From Gammaproteobacteria bacterium UBA5078 (GTDB lineage Bacteria; Pseudomonadota; Gammaproteobacteria; Pseudomonadales; Pseudohongiellaceae), in contig DIAM01000020.1 of assembly GCA_002416505.1 (NCBI GenBank), positions 322,884-366,189 on the forward strand: a stretch of 43,306 nucleotides of DNA. Reading direction: 5' to 3'. Of the stretch, positions 6,648 through 13,913 are shown piece by piece. The position numbers were made by a program, and so were the translations under genes. How positions within the stretch are numbered: the first letter of the stretch is position 1; each line of letters begins with the position of its first letter. Under the pieces are notes generated by a model. That model saw only the letters and a list, made by a program, of their open reading frames with translations, ran no database searches and had not been told where the DNA came from.

Positions 6648-8021
6648 ATGAAATTGTCCATGCCGTTAAGCGCTCTCTTTCTCACCCTTGTGTTCGCCGC
6701 CCCGGTTCAGGCTCAGGCACCTGTCTATGTGCCGGCATCCAGCCCCGCTCGCGTCCACGCGCTGCCCACCCTGCGCGAGCAGGCGCTTGAGCAGCAGGCC
6801 TGGCTTGAGGCACGGCTTGATCGCGTGTTGCCGACGCTGATGGCTGAGTACGACGTGGATATGTGGATACTGTCGATGCGCGAGTATGCCGAGGACCCTG
6901 TGTTCTGGTCGATCACATCGCCCACTAGCTTTGCAGCGCGTCGGCGCTCCATCTACGTGTTGACGCTGCAGCCAGACGGAAGTGTCGAGCGGCTCGCGCT
7001 CGGCGGTAGCAGCCAGGGCGGGGTGTTTGAAGCCTTCCGCTCAACCCGGCCCGCGCCAACCCAGGCTACTAGCGAACTGGTCGGTGACGAGCAGTGGCGA
7101 CTGCTGCGTGAGTTGATCGAAGACCGCGACCCGCGCAACATTGCCCTTAATATCGATCCAGAATGGGCGTTTTCGGATGGCCTGCACGCCGGTGAGCGTG
7201 AAGCGCTCGAAGAGGCGCTTGGCCCATATGCTGACCGTGTGGTGCGCGAGCCACGCTTGGCGATGAATTACATTGCCCTGCGCCTGCCCGAGATGATGCC
7301 GCGCTACCGCAAGATCATGGAGACCGTGCACGCCGTCATCTCACAAGCCTTCTCCAACGCGGTGATCACGCCTGGCGAAACCACTACCGAGGATGTGATC
7401 TGGTGGATGCGCCAGCGCGTGCAGGAGCTGGGTTATCAGGTGTGGTTCCAACCCTCGGTGGATGTGTCACGCCAAGGTGAGGGCCGCATCAGCGGCGACA
7501 CCGCCATACAGCCCGGTGACTTACTGTGGACAGACTTCGGTGTGATCGCCATGAACCTGCACACCGATACACAACATCTTGCCTATGTGCTCAAACCCGG
7601 CGAGACCCAAGCGCCAGCCGGTCTGCAGCAATGCATAGCGGATTCCAATCGCATGCAAGAGCTATTGCTAGAAGAGATGGAGCCGGGTCGCACAGGCAAT
7701 GACATTCTCGCAGCGACGCTGGCGCGCATAAGCAGCGAAGGCATTACCGGCACCGTGTACACCCATCCCATCGGGGATCACGGCCACGGTGCCGGGCCAA
7801 TGATCGGGCGCTGGGATGCGCAGGAAGGCGTGCCCATTCGAGGCGACGCAGTGCTGTTAGCATCGACCTGGCACTCTATCGAGCTGCAGGCCACGCGAAC
7901 TATTCCCGAGTGGGGCGGAGAACCGGCGAACTGCAGGCAGGAAGAAGAGGCTTATCTGGATGCTGACGGCGAGCGCCATTGGGTGTATCGCCGCCAGACA
8001 GAGTTTCATTTGGTTTGGTGA
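6648..8021 (+). CDS. Exported M24-family (Xaa-Pro aminopeptidase-like) peptidase
   Basis: A 457-residue protein with a signal peptide (residues 1-23, ending PVQAQA). The N-terminal half (about 40-205) resembles the creatinase-type domain, and the C-terminal half has the pita-bread metallopeptidase fold. All five expected metal ligands can be placed: Asp296 (WTDFG), Asp307 (HTDTQHL), His380 (HGHGAGP), Glu412 (HSIELQ) and Glu452 (QTEFHL). It should therefore be a catalytically competent periplasmic peptidase or amidohydrolase; related proteins cleave Xaa-Pro bonds, but the substrate is not defined here. The start at 6648 is chosen because it puts the signal peptide first; an in-frame start at 6621 would add nine residues. 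The ribosome-binding site is weak (ACGGGA). Convergent with the GTPase pair. Confidence 0.85.
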   Translation: MKLSMPLSALFLTLVFAAPVQAQAPVYVPASSPARVHALPTLREQALEQQAWLEARLDRVLPTLMAEYDVDMWILSMREYAEDPVFWSITSPTSFAARRRSIYVLTLQPDGSVERLALGGSSQGGVFEAFRSTRPAPTQATSELVGDEQWRLLRELIEDRDPRNIALNIDPEWAFSDGLHAGEREALEEALGPYADRVVREPRLAMNYIALRLPEMMPRYRKIMETVHAVISQAFSNAVITPGETTTEDVIWWMRQRVQELGYQVWFQPSVDVSRQGEGRISGDTAIQPGDLLWTDFGVIAMNLHTDTQHLAYVLKPGETQAPAGLQQCIADSNRMQELLLEEMEPGRTGNDILAATLARISSEGITGTVYTHPIGDHGHGAGPMIGRWDAQEGVPIRGDAVLLASTWHSIELQATRTIPEWGGEPANCRQEEEAYLDADGERHWVYRRQTEFHLVW

Positions 8022-8173
8022 TTCAAAAGGGCTTGTGTGCCGACATGCTGGTCAATGAGCCGAATGAATCGATGATATAACTGCTATAGCGATAAGCTTA
8101 AACAATTTTGATATGCACAATTTCTCGTGGGAATTAAGGATGCTCCACAAGCTACTGATTTCGGCCGGGCTCC

Positions 8174-9733
8174 TCATTCGCCTTTCTTATCGGTCCACGA
8201 GCCACCCAAGCGGCTCCCAAACAGTTTTACACCTTGCTTCACACCCCGAGCGCCTCTTTTTACCTGGCCACGCAGACGGCGTTCGCTGCGGGCACCCTCC
8301 ACTCGCCGTCGGTTGCGCTGGACCAGTTGCGACTCCTGCAACGCCGCACACAGGGCGTCGTGGATAATACTCAGATTCCATGGCTCGAGGCCTGTGCTGA
8401 CTGGCAGGGGCTCTAATCCGTCCATGTCACTGGCAATGGCGTGTACCGCTGCGATAATAGTGCTGTTTGCAGGCTCGGGCAGCGGGCCTTGGCCAGCAGA
8501 CCAGTCGCTGACCAGCTGATCCACGGCAGTGGCCACTGCAATCACCGCTGGCCTGCGGCGCCGGGGGTGCGCTTCAAACCAGGCATCAAAGTGCTGTTTC
8601 AGGCGCTGGTCCACTGCGCGGGCGGGGCGATTCGCACGCAGCACCCATACAATCATGTCGGCCTGAGTCATCTCCTCGAGCATGCTTTCCTGTCGAGCGG
8701 GCGAGCCATCCAGCCCCTCACTGTCCAGAAAATGGCAGGCGATGCCATCCAGTTCGGTTTGATAGGCGACCAGTTCGGCGGTGGTGGCTGCCGCATCCGT
8801 TTCAGCGCGATGATCACCCAACAGAGCGTTGATCAGAGTCGATTTACCTGCACTGGTCTGCCCCACAAACAGAATACGCAGTGGCAAATCCGGCAATGCC
8901 TGACGCTTCTCGTCGGCCCTGGCAGAGGCGAGTCTAATCTGCAGCAGTTCCGCATCGGAGAAACGCAGGCGGCCGGAATAGAGCTCTATCGCGGCATAGG
9001 CGACCTCTTCAAGTAGAACTGCCTGTAGGACCCCTATCATATTCCCCGTCACGTATTTCGAATTACCACCTGCCACTATCTGCTCTAGCTCGCGCAGCAC
9101 TCCGGCGGCCGGATAGAGGGCGAGTCGCGCGAGGCGGCCGCTGCCATAGGCTACCTTCCATAACATATTGGCGCGGTGACGGTGACGCCAGAGCCAGTAC
9201 AGGGTCGCCAGCGACACTTGGTCGGAAAAAGGCAATTTGCTGCGCAGGTGCCCTCGGTAGCGTGAGGCGGTGGATTCCAGCAGCAACAACGCTTCAGGCA
9301 AGGTGAAATTCAATGCGCTCTTGTTCTTGCCACCCAACCCAGCCGCAACCCGATTCACTACCTCCAGGGCCTGTTCCGGCAGATCTTCCCAAGGCTGAAC
9401 CGAACCGGTGGTCGCCCCGATATGCCGGCTTACCTCGGCAAACACCTGTTTTTCTTTGGGCAGCCATTCCGGGTCCGGCTTAACCGTCAGATCAGCCGCG
9501 TCCATGCGGGTTTCGGTGCGTGTGCGCCAGCGCTTACGCAGCAAACTCCGCAACAGGAACAGCACCGCACCGGGCAGCAAAATTAGGCCGAGAAACCACA
9601 AGATACCGCCATGCTCCGCGAGCCAGAGAAACCCCAGTGGCATTAGCACAATAAAAGGGAGACCCAGCGCCAGCGCCATCAGCAGATGATCCCAGCGCAG
9701 CAGTGCCCGAAGCAGTTTATCGCCGCCTTTCAC
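8174..9733 (-). CDS. Membrane-associated GTPase (second of a pair)
   Basis: A 519-residue protein. Two hydrophobic segments at residues about 15-38 and 42-62 should anchor it in the inner membrane. A long helical middle region (80-280) precedes a GTPase domain with a P-loop GQTSAGKS (291-298) and a G3 motif DSEG (337-340). The G4 position reads TAVD (402-405) instead of NKxD, so guanine recognition may be atypical. The C-terminal tail is strongly basic. It resembles dynamin-like or HSR1-related bacterial GTPases of unknown role. The start ATG at 9733 overlaps the end of the preceding gene by 17 bases, which implies co-transcription and probably coupled translation. Convergent with the M24 gene. 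Confidence 0.8.
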   Translation of the reverse strand: MKGGDKLLRALLRWDHLLMALALGLPFIVLMPLGFLWLAEHGGILWFLGLILLPGAVLFLLRSLLRKRWRTRTETRMDAADLTVKPDPEWLPKEKQVFAEVSRHIGATTGSVQPWEDLPEQALEVVNRVAAGLGGKNKSALNFTLPEALLLLESTASRYRGHLRSKLPFSDQVSLATLYWLWRHRHRANMLWKVAYGSGRLARLALYPAAGVLRELEQIVAGGNSKYVTGNMIGVLQAVLLEEVAYAAIELYSGRLRFSDAELLQIRLASARADEKRQALPDLPLRILFVGQTSAGKSTLINALLGDHRAETDAAATTAELVAYQTELDGIACHFLDSEGLDGSPARQESMLEEMTQADMIVWVLRANRPARAVDQRLKQHFDAWFEAHPRRRRPAVIAVATAVDQLVSDWSAGQGPLPEPANSTIIAAVHAIASDMDGLEPLPVSTGLEPWNLSIIHDALCAALQESQLVQRNRRRVEGARSERRLRGQVKRGARGVKQGVKLFGSRLGGSWTDKKGE

Positions 9734-10937
9734 GTCGCGCCCTCCTCAATGCATCGGTATACAGCGCGCGCAGCTCATCGGGCTCGATGGCGAGCCCCTG
9801 CTGCTTACGGTGCAGATAGAACGCTGCCGCGCGCCCTAGCGCATAGGTCGCGGCAAAACTGACGGCACCCGCAGCGGCGGCGCCCGCGGTCTGACCATAC
9901 ACCGGAATCAATTTGATTAGTTGACGAATTGCATAACTCGCGCCATATCTTGCCGCGGCGCCAGCCCCCAGTGCTAGGGTAAACTCGGTCATACGTGAGC
10001 GAGTCCATTCCACTGCGTAGCGTTTCCCCAGTGTGCGCAACATCTCGGCCTGGATGGCGGGCACAGTGACCGCCCCCACGACGGGCACCACATCGGAGGC
10101 GCCGGCTGCACCGGCATACCACAGCACCTTGGCGCGCAGTTCGGAGAACGCCCCGCGCTCGGCGCCCCGCTGCTCATCTCGCGCCAGCAACAACGCAACC
10201 TCGGGAATGACTGTATCCAGCGCAGTTACTAGTGCATCGATTCCCGATTCTGTAACGCAGGCTTCGCCAGACAGGAGGACAGTTTCGACAGAGGGTAACT
10301 CCCTGCCCGCGGCCTTTTCCAATACCTGCTGGGTCTGCTGACGGGCCCGAAAGCGAGCCTGCTCCTCAGGCAGCAGATCCGCGCCATTGTGAACCACGAT
10401 GATGGGGGTATCCGAGCGGTGCTTGCGCACGGTGCTAATCGCCGCTGCCACCTCGCTCTGCACCGGGTCGTCCAGACGCGCCACCACCAGCAGTACATGG
10501 CTGCGTTTTTCACAGGCCTCAAGATCATCGGCCGGATCGTAGCCCGCCTCGCCAAGGCCGCGGGTATCGAGGAAACGCATCACCGGTAGGTCTTCAGGAA
10601 AGTCGAGCATATCGGCGGTGCGCGTGCACGGCGCAAAGCCATTGCCGATCTGGGCAGCGCTGAGGCCGGTGAGGGCGCGGATAAGCGATGACTTGCCAGC
10701 ACCGGTTTTTCCCAGCAGCCAGATCACCGGCAGTGGCCGCCCAGCGCCGGCAAGCGCCGCGGCTACATCAGTTTGCTCACCCTCTCTGCCGGGCTTCGCA
10801 AGGGCTTGCCAGAGGCGTTCGAAATATCGGTTCATTTTGTAGCGCCGCCGCCCGGTATCCATGTCGATGAAATGTTCATGGGGTGCAGTATACCCACTCA
10901 CGGACAACAAGGGATATTTCGGGGGCAGTTTACTCAA
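9717..10937 (-). CDS. GTPase with hydrophobic C-terminal domain (DUF697-like; first of a pair)
   Basis: A 406-residue protein with a G1 motif GKTGAGKS (76-83), a G3 motif DTRGLG (124-129) and a G4-like HNGAD (183-187) that lacks the usual Lys. After the GTPase domain, residues about 260-375 are rich in Gly and Ala and hydrophobic (GAGAAARYGASYAIRQLIKL, AAAAGAVSFAATYALGRAAA), as in DUF697 proteins that associate with membranes. The family includes Escherichia coli YfjP/YkfA-like GTPases, whose role is not settled. The start at 10937 is not certain; Met35 (MNRYFERLW) is an alternative. It overlaps the downstream GTPase gene by 17 bases. The two products probably form a complex at the membrane, by inference from the overlap and shared domain type. 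Confidence 0.8.
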   Translation of the reverse strand: MSKLPPKYPLLSVSGYTAPHEHFIDMDTGRRRYKMNRYFERLWQALAKPGREGEQTDVAAALAGAGRPLPVIWLLGKTGAGKSSLIRALTGLSAAQIGNGFAPCTRTADMLDFPEDLPVMRFLDTRGLGEAGYDPADDLEACEKRSHVLLVVARLDDPVQSEVAAAISTVRKHRSDTPIIVVHNGADLLPEEQARFRARQQTQQVLEKAAGRELPSVETVLLSGEACVTESGIDALVTALDTVIPEVALLLARDEQRGAERGAFSELRAKVLWYAGAAGASDVVPVVGAVTVPAIQAEMLRTLGKRYAVEWTRSRMTEFTLALGAGAAARYGASYAIRQLIKLIPVYGQTAGAAAAGAVSFAATYALGRAAAFYLHRKQQGLAIEPDELRALYTDALRRARRERRR

Positions 10938-11226
10938 TTCGAGCCTGAACTCTGCTCACCTCCTCAGGTAATCAGTGCACAGAGCCTACAGCGCTAACAA
11001 TCCCGTGGACTTGTCAGTACCCTTTTCAGTGCCCGCTTGACTTCTTGCACACCATTTGAAGCCTCAAACCAGTACCTTACTTTCCTCTTAGCCAACTCGC
11101 GGACTCAAGCATTGAATGACATTCTATCGTTACTACTGGGATGCCAAGCACAGTATGGCGCTCTCATTCTCATTACGATCACTCCGGTGGTGAATTACAA
11201 ACAAGTAATACCTAAGGAGTAAAATT
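10938..11226. other. Intergenic region with a family-2 half-site
   Basis: This gap separates the divergent GTPase pair and the acidic-tailed exported protein. It contains ACTTGTCAGTACC at 11009-11021, one arm of the family-2 palindrome, in the same orientation as 1430-1443. A good ribosome-binding site (AAGGAGT) precedes 11227. No other feature is clear. Confidence 0.55.
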
Positions 11227-11916
11227 ATGTTTAATTTCAAACAAATATTTAAACCTATAATTTCTACGATGATTGCCAGCACTCTATTGCTTACATCAGC
11301 ATTAGTGGTGGCGCAGGGAAATAGCAACAACAATGGCAACGCCAACAGTCATGGAAAAAACAAGAATGTTGGCGTGGGCAATGCCTCTGACGGCATTATG
11401 GGAAGCGTGATAACTGACAAACGCATCTACTACTCGGGTGATGCGTTGGATATATACCTTCGATTTGCTAGAGGCTCAGAGTTAATACTGGGCGGCAGCG
11501 TTGACGCATATGTTGTGATATTTTCCCCCGCAGAAAATGGCAATAATGAAGTAGATCCAGCCCTAAACAACGATCCCTTGACCGACGCGATAGTACTTCC
11601 AGTGAGCGCTGATGCTAGCAGCGAGAATCACAAATTATTTGCAATGGATACCGTTAACGTAGAGTCCTTGCCGGCAGGTACTTATCAGTTAGGCTTGATA
11701 CTAACAAACCCTGATGGCGACCCGCTTAATATAAATGATTGGCACAATGGCCTTCTAGGCTTGATCAATATAGTAGGGCTAACCATCACAGATGAAGCTG
11801 TGGACTTCGACCAAGATGGAGACGGCCAGGTCGACGATGACGATGATGGAGATGGCTTCTCCGATAGCGACGACAGTGACGAATCTGCGTCAGACACTAC
11901 GGGAACTACTCCCTAA
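11227..11916 (+). CDS. Exported protein with Asp-rich, calcium-type C-terminus
   Basis: A 229-residue protein. It starts with a clear signal peptide (residues about 10-30, ending VVAQG). An Asn/Gly-rich linker (NSNNNGNANSHGKNK) follows. Residues about 60-190 form a beta-rich domain without recognised family. The C-terminus is very acidic (FDQDGDGQVDDDDDGDGFSD), with the DxDxDG spacing of thrombospondin type 3 or dockerin-like calcium loops, and ends in a Ser/Thr-rich tail. It is probably secreted or surface-exposed and binds Ca2+; its function is unknown. The start is well supported by AAGGAGTAAAATT before the ATG. A family-2 half-site lies about 200 bases upstream. Confidence 0.75.
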   Translation: MFNFKQIFKPIISTMIASTLLLTSALVVAQGNSNNNGNANSHGKNKNVGVGNASDGIMGSVITDKRIYYSGDALDIYLRFARGSELILGGSVDAYVVIFSPAENGNNEVDPALNNDPLTDAIVLPVSADASSENHKLFAMDTVNVESLPAGTYQLGLILTNPDGDPLNINDWHNGLLGLINIVGLTITDEAVDFDQDGDGQVDDDDDGDGFSDSDDSDESASDTTGTTP

Positions 11917-11972
11917 GCTCACTAGCTATTCCGATCAAATGCTCGGGATTTGCAAGCACCGCCAGGGACGGC

Positions 11973-12013
11973 GATTAACTCATAATCCGTTAGTCCCTGG
12001 TTCGGGCCCACCA
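11973..12013 (+). ncRNA. tRNA 3'-half-like remnant
   Basis: ACTCATAATCCGTTAGTCCC followed by TGGTTCGGGCCCACCA resembles the anticodon stem-loop (CAT anticodon), the variable loop, the first arm of the T stem and the acceptor end with CCA of an Ile2- or Met-type tRNA. About ten bases of the T arm are missing, as is the entire 5' half. It cannot be a functional tRNA. Its end coincides with the start of the ~125-bp repeat at 12004. Confidence 0.4.
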
Positions 12014-12130
12014 CTTCCCTCGCTTCGCTCAGTCGCGCTAGACCTCACTGAACTAATCCAGCCAAAAATCACAGTTTTTTGTCGTTCGACTGCGCGCAAA
12101 GCTCACGCTTTGCATATTGCGCTTGCCTCA
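12004..12130 (+). repeat. ~125-bp dispersed repeat, copy A
   Basis: Runs from GGGCCCACCACTTCC to TTGCCTCA and aligns end to end with 28121-28246 at roughly three bases in four, with invariant blocks CTCAGTCGCGCTAG, CCAGCCA and TTTTGTCGTTCGACTGC. CAGTCG in the first block can pair with CGACTG in the last, so a conserved stem-loop of about 60 bases is possible. A second hairpin, GCAAAGC-TCAC-GCTTTGC, is present here but not in the other copy. It occupies the gap before the RidA gene. Coding potential is not evident. Confidence 0.7.
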
Positions 12131-12260
12131 TCGAGAAAGTGGTACTAAAGCGGAGGGAAAGGTCACTGTATTCGGCCAAGATCACCCCCTATACTGCACT
12201 TACCAAATTAACAGCCACTTATCTTCATGCCACTTCAGGCGCATCCAGGCATTTCAGCGT

Positions 12261-12617
12261 ATGAGCATACAAAGAATAAACCCCAGCAAACTCTGGTCAG
12301 ACATCACCGTATATAACGGCATCGCCTATTTTGTAGAGGTGCCAGAAACTGACCTTGGCGCAGATATCCGCGGCCAGGTTCAACAGGTGCTGGACCAAGC
12401 AGAAAGATCCTTAAAGAAAGTCGGCAGCAACAGATCACAAGTGTTGTCCGTCACCATATACCTGACAGACTTCACCAATATGGCAGGACTAAATCAGGTG
12501 TGGGAGAGCTGGTTTGAACAAGGTACTGCTCCCAGTCGAGCTTGCGTGAAAGCCGAGCTGGCAAATCCAAGTTACTTGGTCGAGGTGGCGTTTGTGGCGG
12601 CGGCTGGAGATTTCTGA
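12261..12617 (+). CDS. RidA/YjgF-family protein (YoaB-like)
   Basis: A 118-residue cytoplasmic protein of the Rid family, whose archetype RidA hydrolyses reactive enamine/imine intermediates formed by PLP enzymes. Features are the opening RINPSKLWSD and the segment VTIYLTDFTNMAGLNQVWES. The C-terminal SRACVKAELANPSYLVEVAF carries Arg93, the counterpart of the substrate-binding Arg in active RidA. The pattern is closest to the YoaB-like subgroup, whose activity is less well established. The start at 12261 is preferred to upstream in-frame codons because it gives the usual family N-terminus; the upstream frame runs into the repeat. No strong ribosome-binding site is visible. Confidence 0.88.
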   Translation: MSIQRINPSKLWSDITVYNGIAYFVEVPETDLGADIRGQVQQVLDQAERSLKKVGSNRSQVLSVTIYLTDFTNMAGLNQVWESWFEQGTAPSRACVKAELANPSYLVEVAFVAAAGDF

Positions 12618-12737
12618 ACAGGGCAGTGCTCAGCGTTATACAAATGTCCTACCTTTAGCCCATGCCGCTTGGCGCTAACATGATGCCGCGATGGCTGCTA
12701 TATTGGTCCAAATTGCCGCCAAATCACGAGGTTTCAT

Positions 12738-13895
12738 ATGTCATCGAATTCCACCTATCTTCAAATGATCTCCACCGTTTCAGATGCAGGAGAACTGCGT
12801 CTCGAGTTAGTCGAAAAACCAATCCCGACGCCTAAGGAAAATGAGGTAGTGATCAAGATCGAGGCCACGCCTATAAACCCTTCAGACCAGGGCGTAATGT
12901 TTGGTATGTCAGACATCAGTGCTGCCAAAACATCGGGCACCGGCAAGGATACGGTATTGACCGTACCCGTCTCCGCGCAAGGCTTGCGCGTAATGAAGGC
13001 AAGAGTAGGCCAGCCGCTTGCCGTGGGTAATGAAGGTGCCGGCACAGTGGTCGCAACCGGCAGCAGTGATCTAGCAAAGAGTCTGGCAGGAAAAACTGTC
13101 GCCGTGATGGGTGGCAGCATGTATAGCCAATATCGCTGTGTGGAGGCGACGGCATGCCTGCCCTTACTGGAGGGGCATACGGCCAAAGATGGCGCGTCCT
13201 GCTTCGTCAATCCGCTAACGGCACTGTCGATGATTGAGACTATGAAGCTGGAAGGCCATACGGCCCTTGTGCATACCGCCGCTGCCTCAAATCTTGGCCA
13301 GATGCTGGTACGCATCTGCAAATCCGACGGCGTTGAGCTGGTCAACATCGTGCGCAAAGAGGATCAAGCCAAGCTACTGCGCGACATGGGCGCAAAATAT
13401 GTGGTGAACAGTAGCTCCGACAGTTTTATGGCAGAGCTGACCGATGCGATCCATGCTACGGGTGCGACACTCGGCTTTGATGCCACCGGTGGCGGCATGC
13501 TGGCCTCCAATATACTTTCCTGCATGGAAGCCGCGGCGGCAAGAACGCCCGGTGCCTACAGCGTCTACGGATCAGTCAAACACAAGCAAGTGTATCTCTA
13601 TGGTGGTCTGGATACCTCCCCCACAGTGCTCAACCGCGGTTATGGCATGGCGTGGGGAGTCGGCGGCTGGTTGTTGCCGAATTTTCTCGCCAAAGCCGGT
13701 ATGGAAGTCGCCGCGCGTTTGCGCTCTCGGGTCGCGAAGGAGTTAAAGAGCAGTTTTGCCAGCCACTACACTACTGAACTTTCTCTGAACGATGCGCTGC
13801 AGGCCGATACCGTACGCCAGTACTACGCGAAACATACGGGCGAGAAATATTTGATCTGCCCACAGAAACAAGTGGAATCAAAGGGGTCAGAGTAA
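12738..13895 (+). CDS. MDR-superfamily NAD(P)H-dependent oxidoreductase
   Basis: A 385-residue medium-chain dehydrogenase/reductase. The GroES-like N-terminal half (residues about 15-150) includes the GNEGAGTVVATG segment. The Rossmann half follows, with VHTAAASNLGQMLVRI (about 178-193) as the cofactor-binding turn and GAKYVVNSSS. The catalytic zinc ligands of alcohol dehydrogenases are not evident, which fits a quinone oxidoreductase-like enzyme. Start ATG at 12738 follows CACGAGG. The C-terminus is odd: after the expected end near YLICPQK the last residues (ESKGSE) and the TAA stop are encoded by a REP-like element (13876-13912). The gene converges with the redoxin fusion, with only 18 bases between stop codons. 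Confidence 0.85.
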   Translation: MSSNSTYLQMISTVSDAGELRLELVEKPIPTPKENEVVIKIEATPINPSDQGVMFGMSDISAAKTSGTGKDTVLTVPVSAQGLRVMKARVGQPLAVGNEGAGTVVATGSSDLAKSLAGKTVAVMGGSMYSQYRCVEATACLPLLEGHTAKDGASCFVNPLTALSMIETMKLEGHTALVHTAAASNLGQMLVRICKSDGVELVNIVRKEDQAKLLRDMGAKYVVNSSSDSFMAELTDAIHATGATLGFDATGGGMLASNILSCMEAAAARTPGAYSVYGSVKHKQVYLYGGLDTSPTVLNRGYGMAWGVGGWLLPNFLAKAGMEVAARLRSRVAKELKSSFASHYTTELSLNDALQADTVRQYYAKHTGEKYLICPQKQVESKGSE

Positions 13896-13912
13896 TTTGA
13901 TTCCCTTTGATC
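13876..13912. repeat. REP-like palindrome, long variant, between convergent stops
   Basis: Arms AATCAAAGGG (13876-13885) and CCCTTTGATC (13903-13912) flank a 17-base loop containing GTCAGAGTAA. It is a longer relative of the 25-base family-1 element. It carries the TAA stop of the MDR gene in its loop and ends two bases from the stop codon of the opposing redoxin-fusion gene. Its hairpin could help end transcription from both sides, although T-tracts are lacking. Confidence 0.8.
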
Positions 13913-13913
13913 G

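Noticed and set aside
11973..12013. A functional tRNA gene
   Set aside because: Only the anticodon arm and part of the 3' end are recognisable; the 5' acceptor strand, the D arm and part of the T arm are missing.
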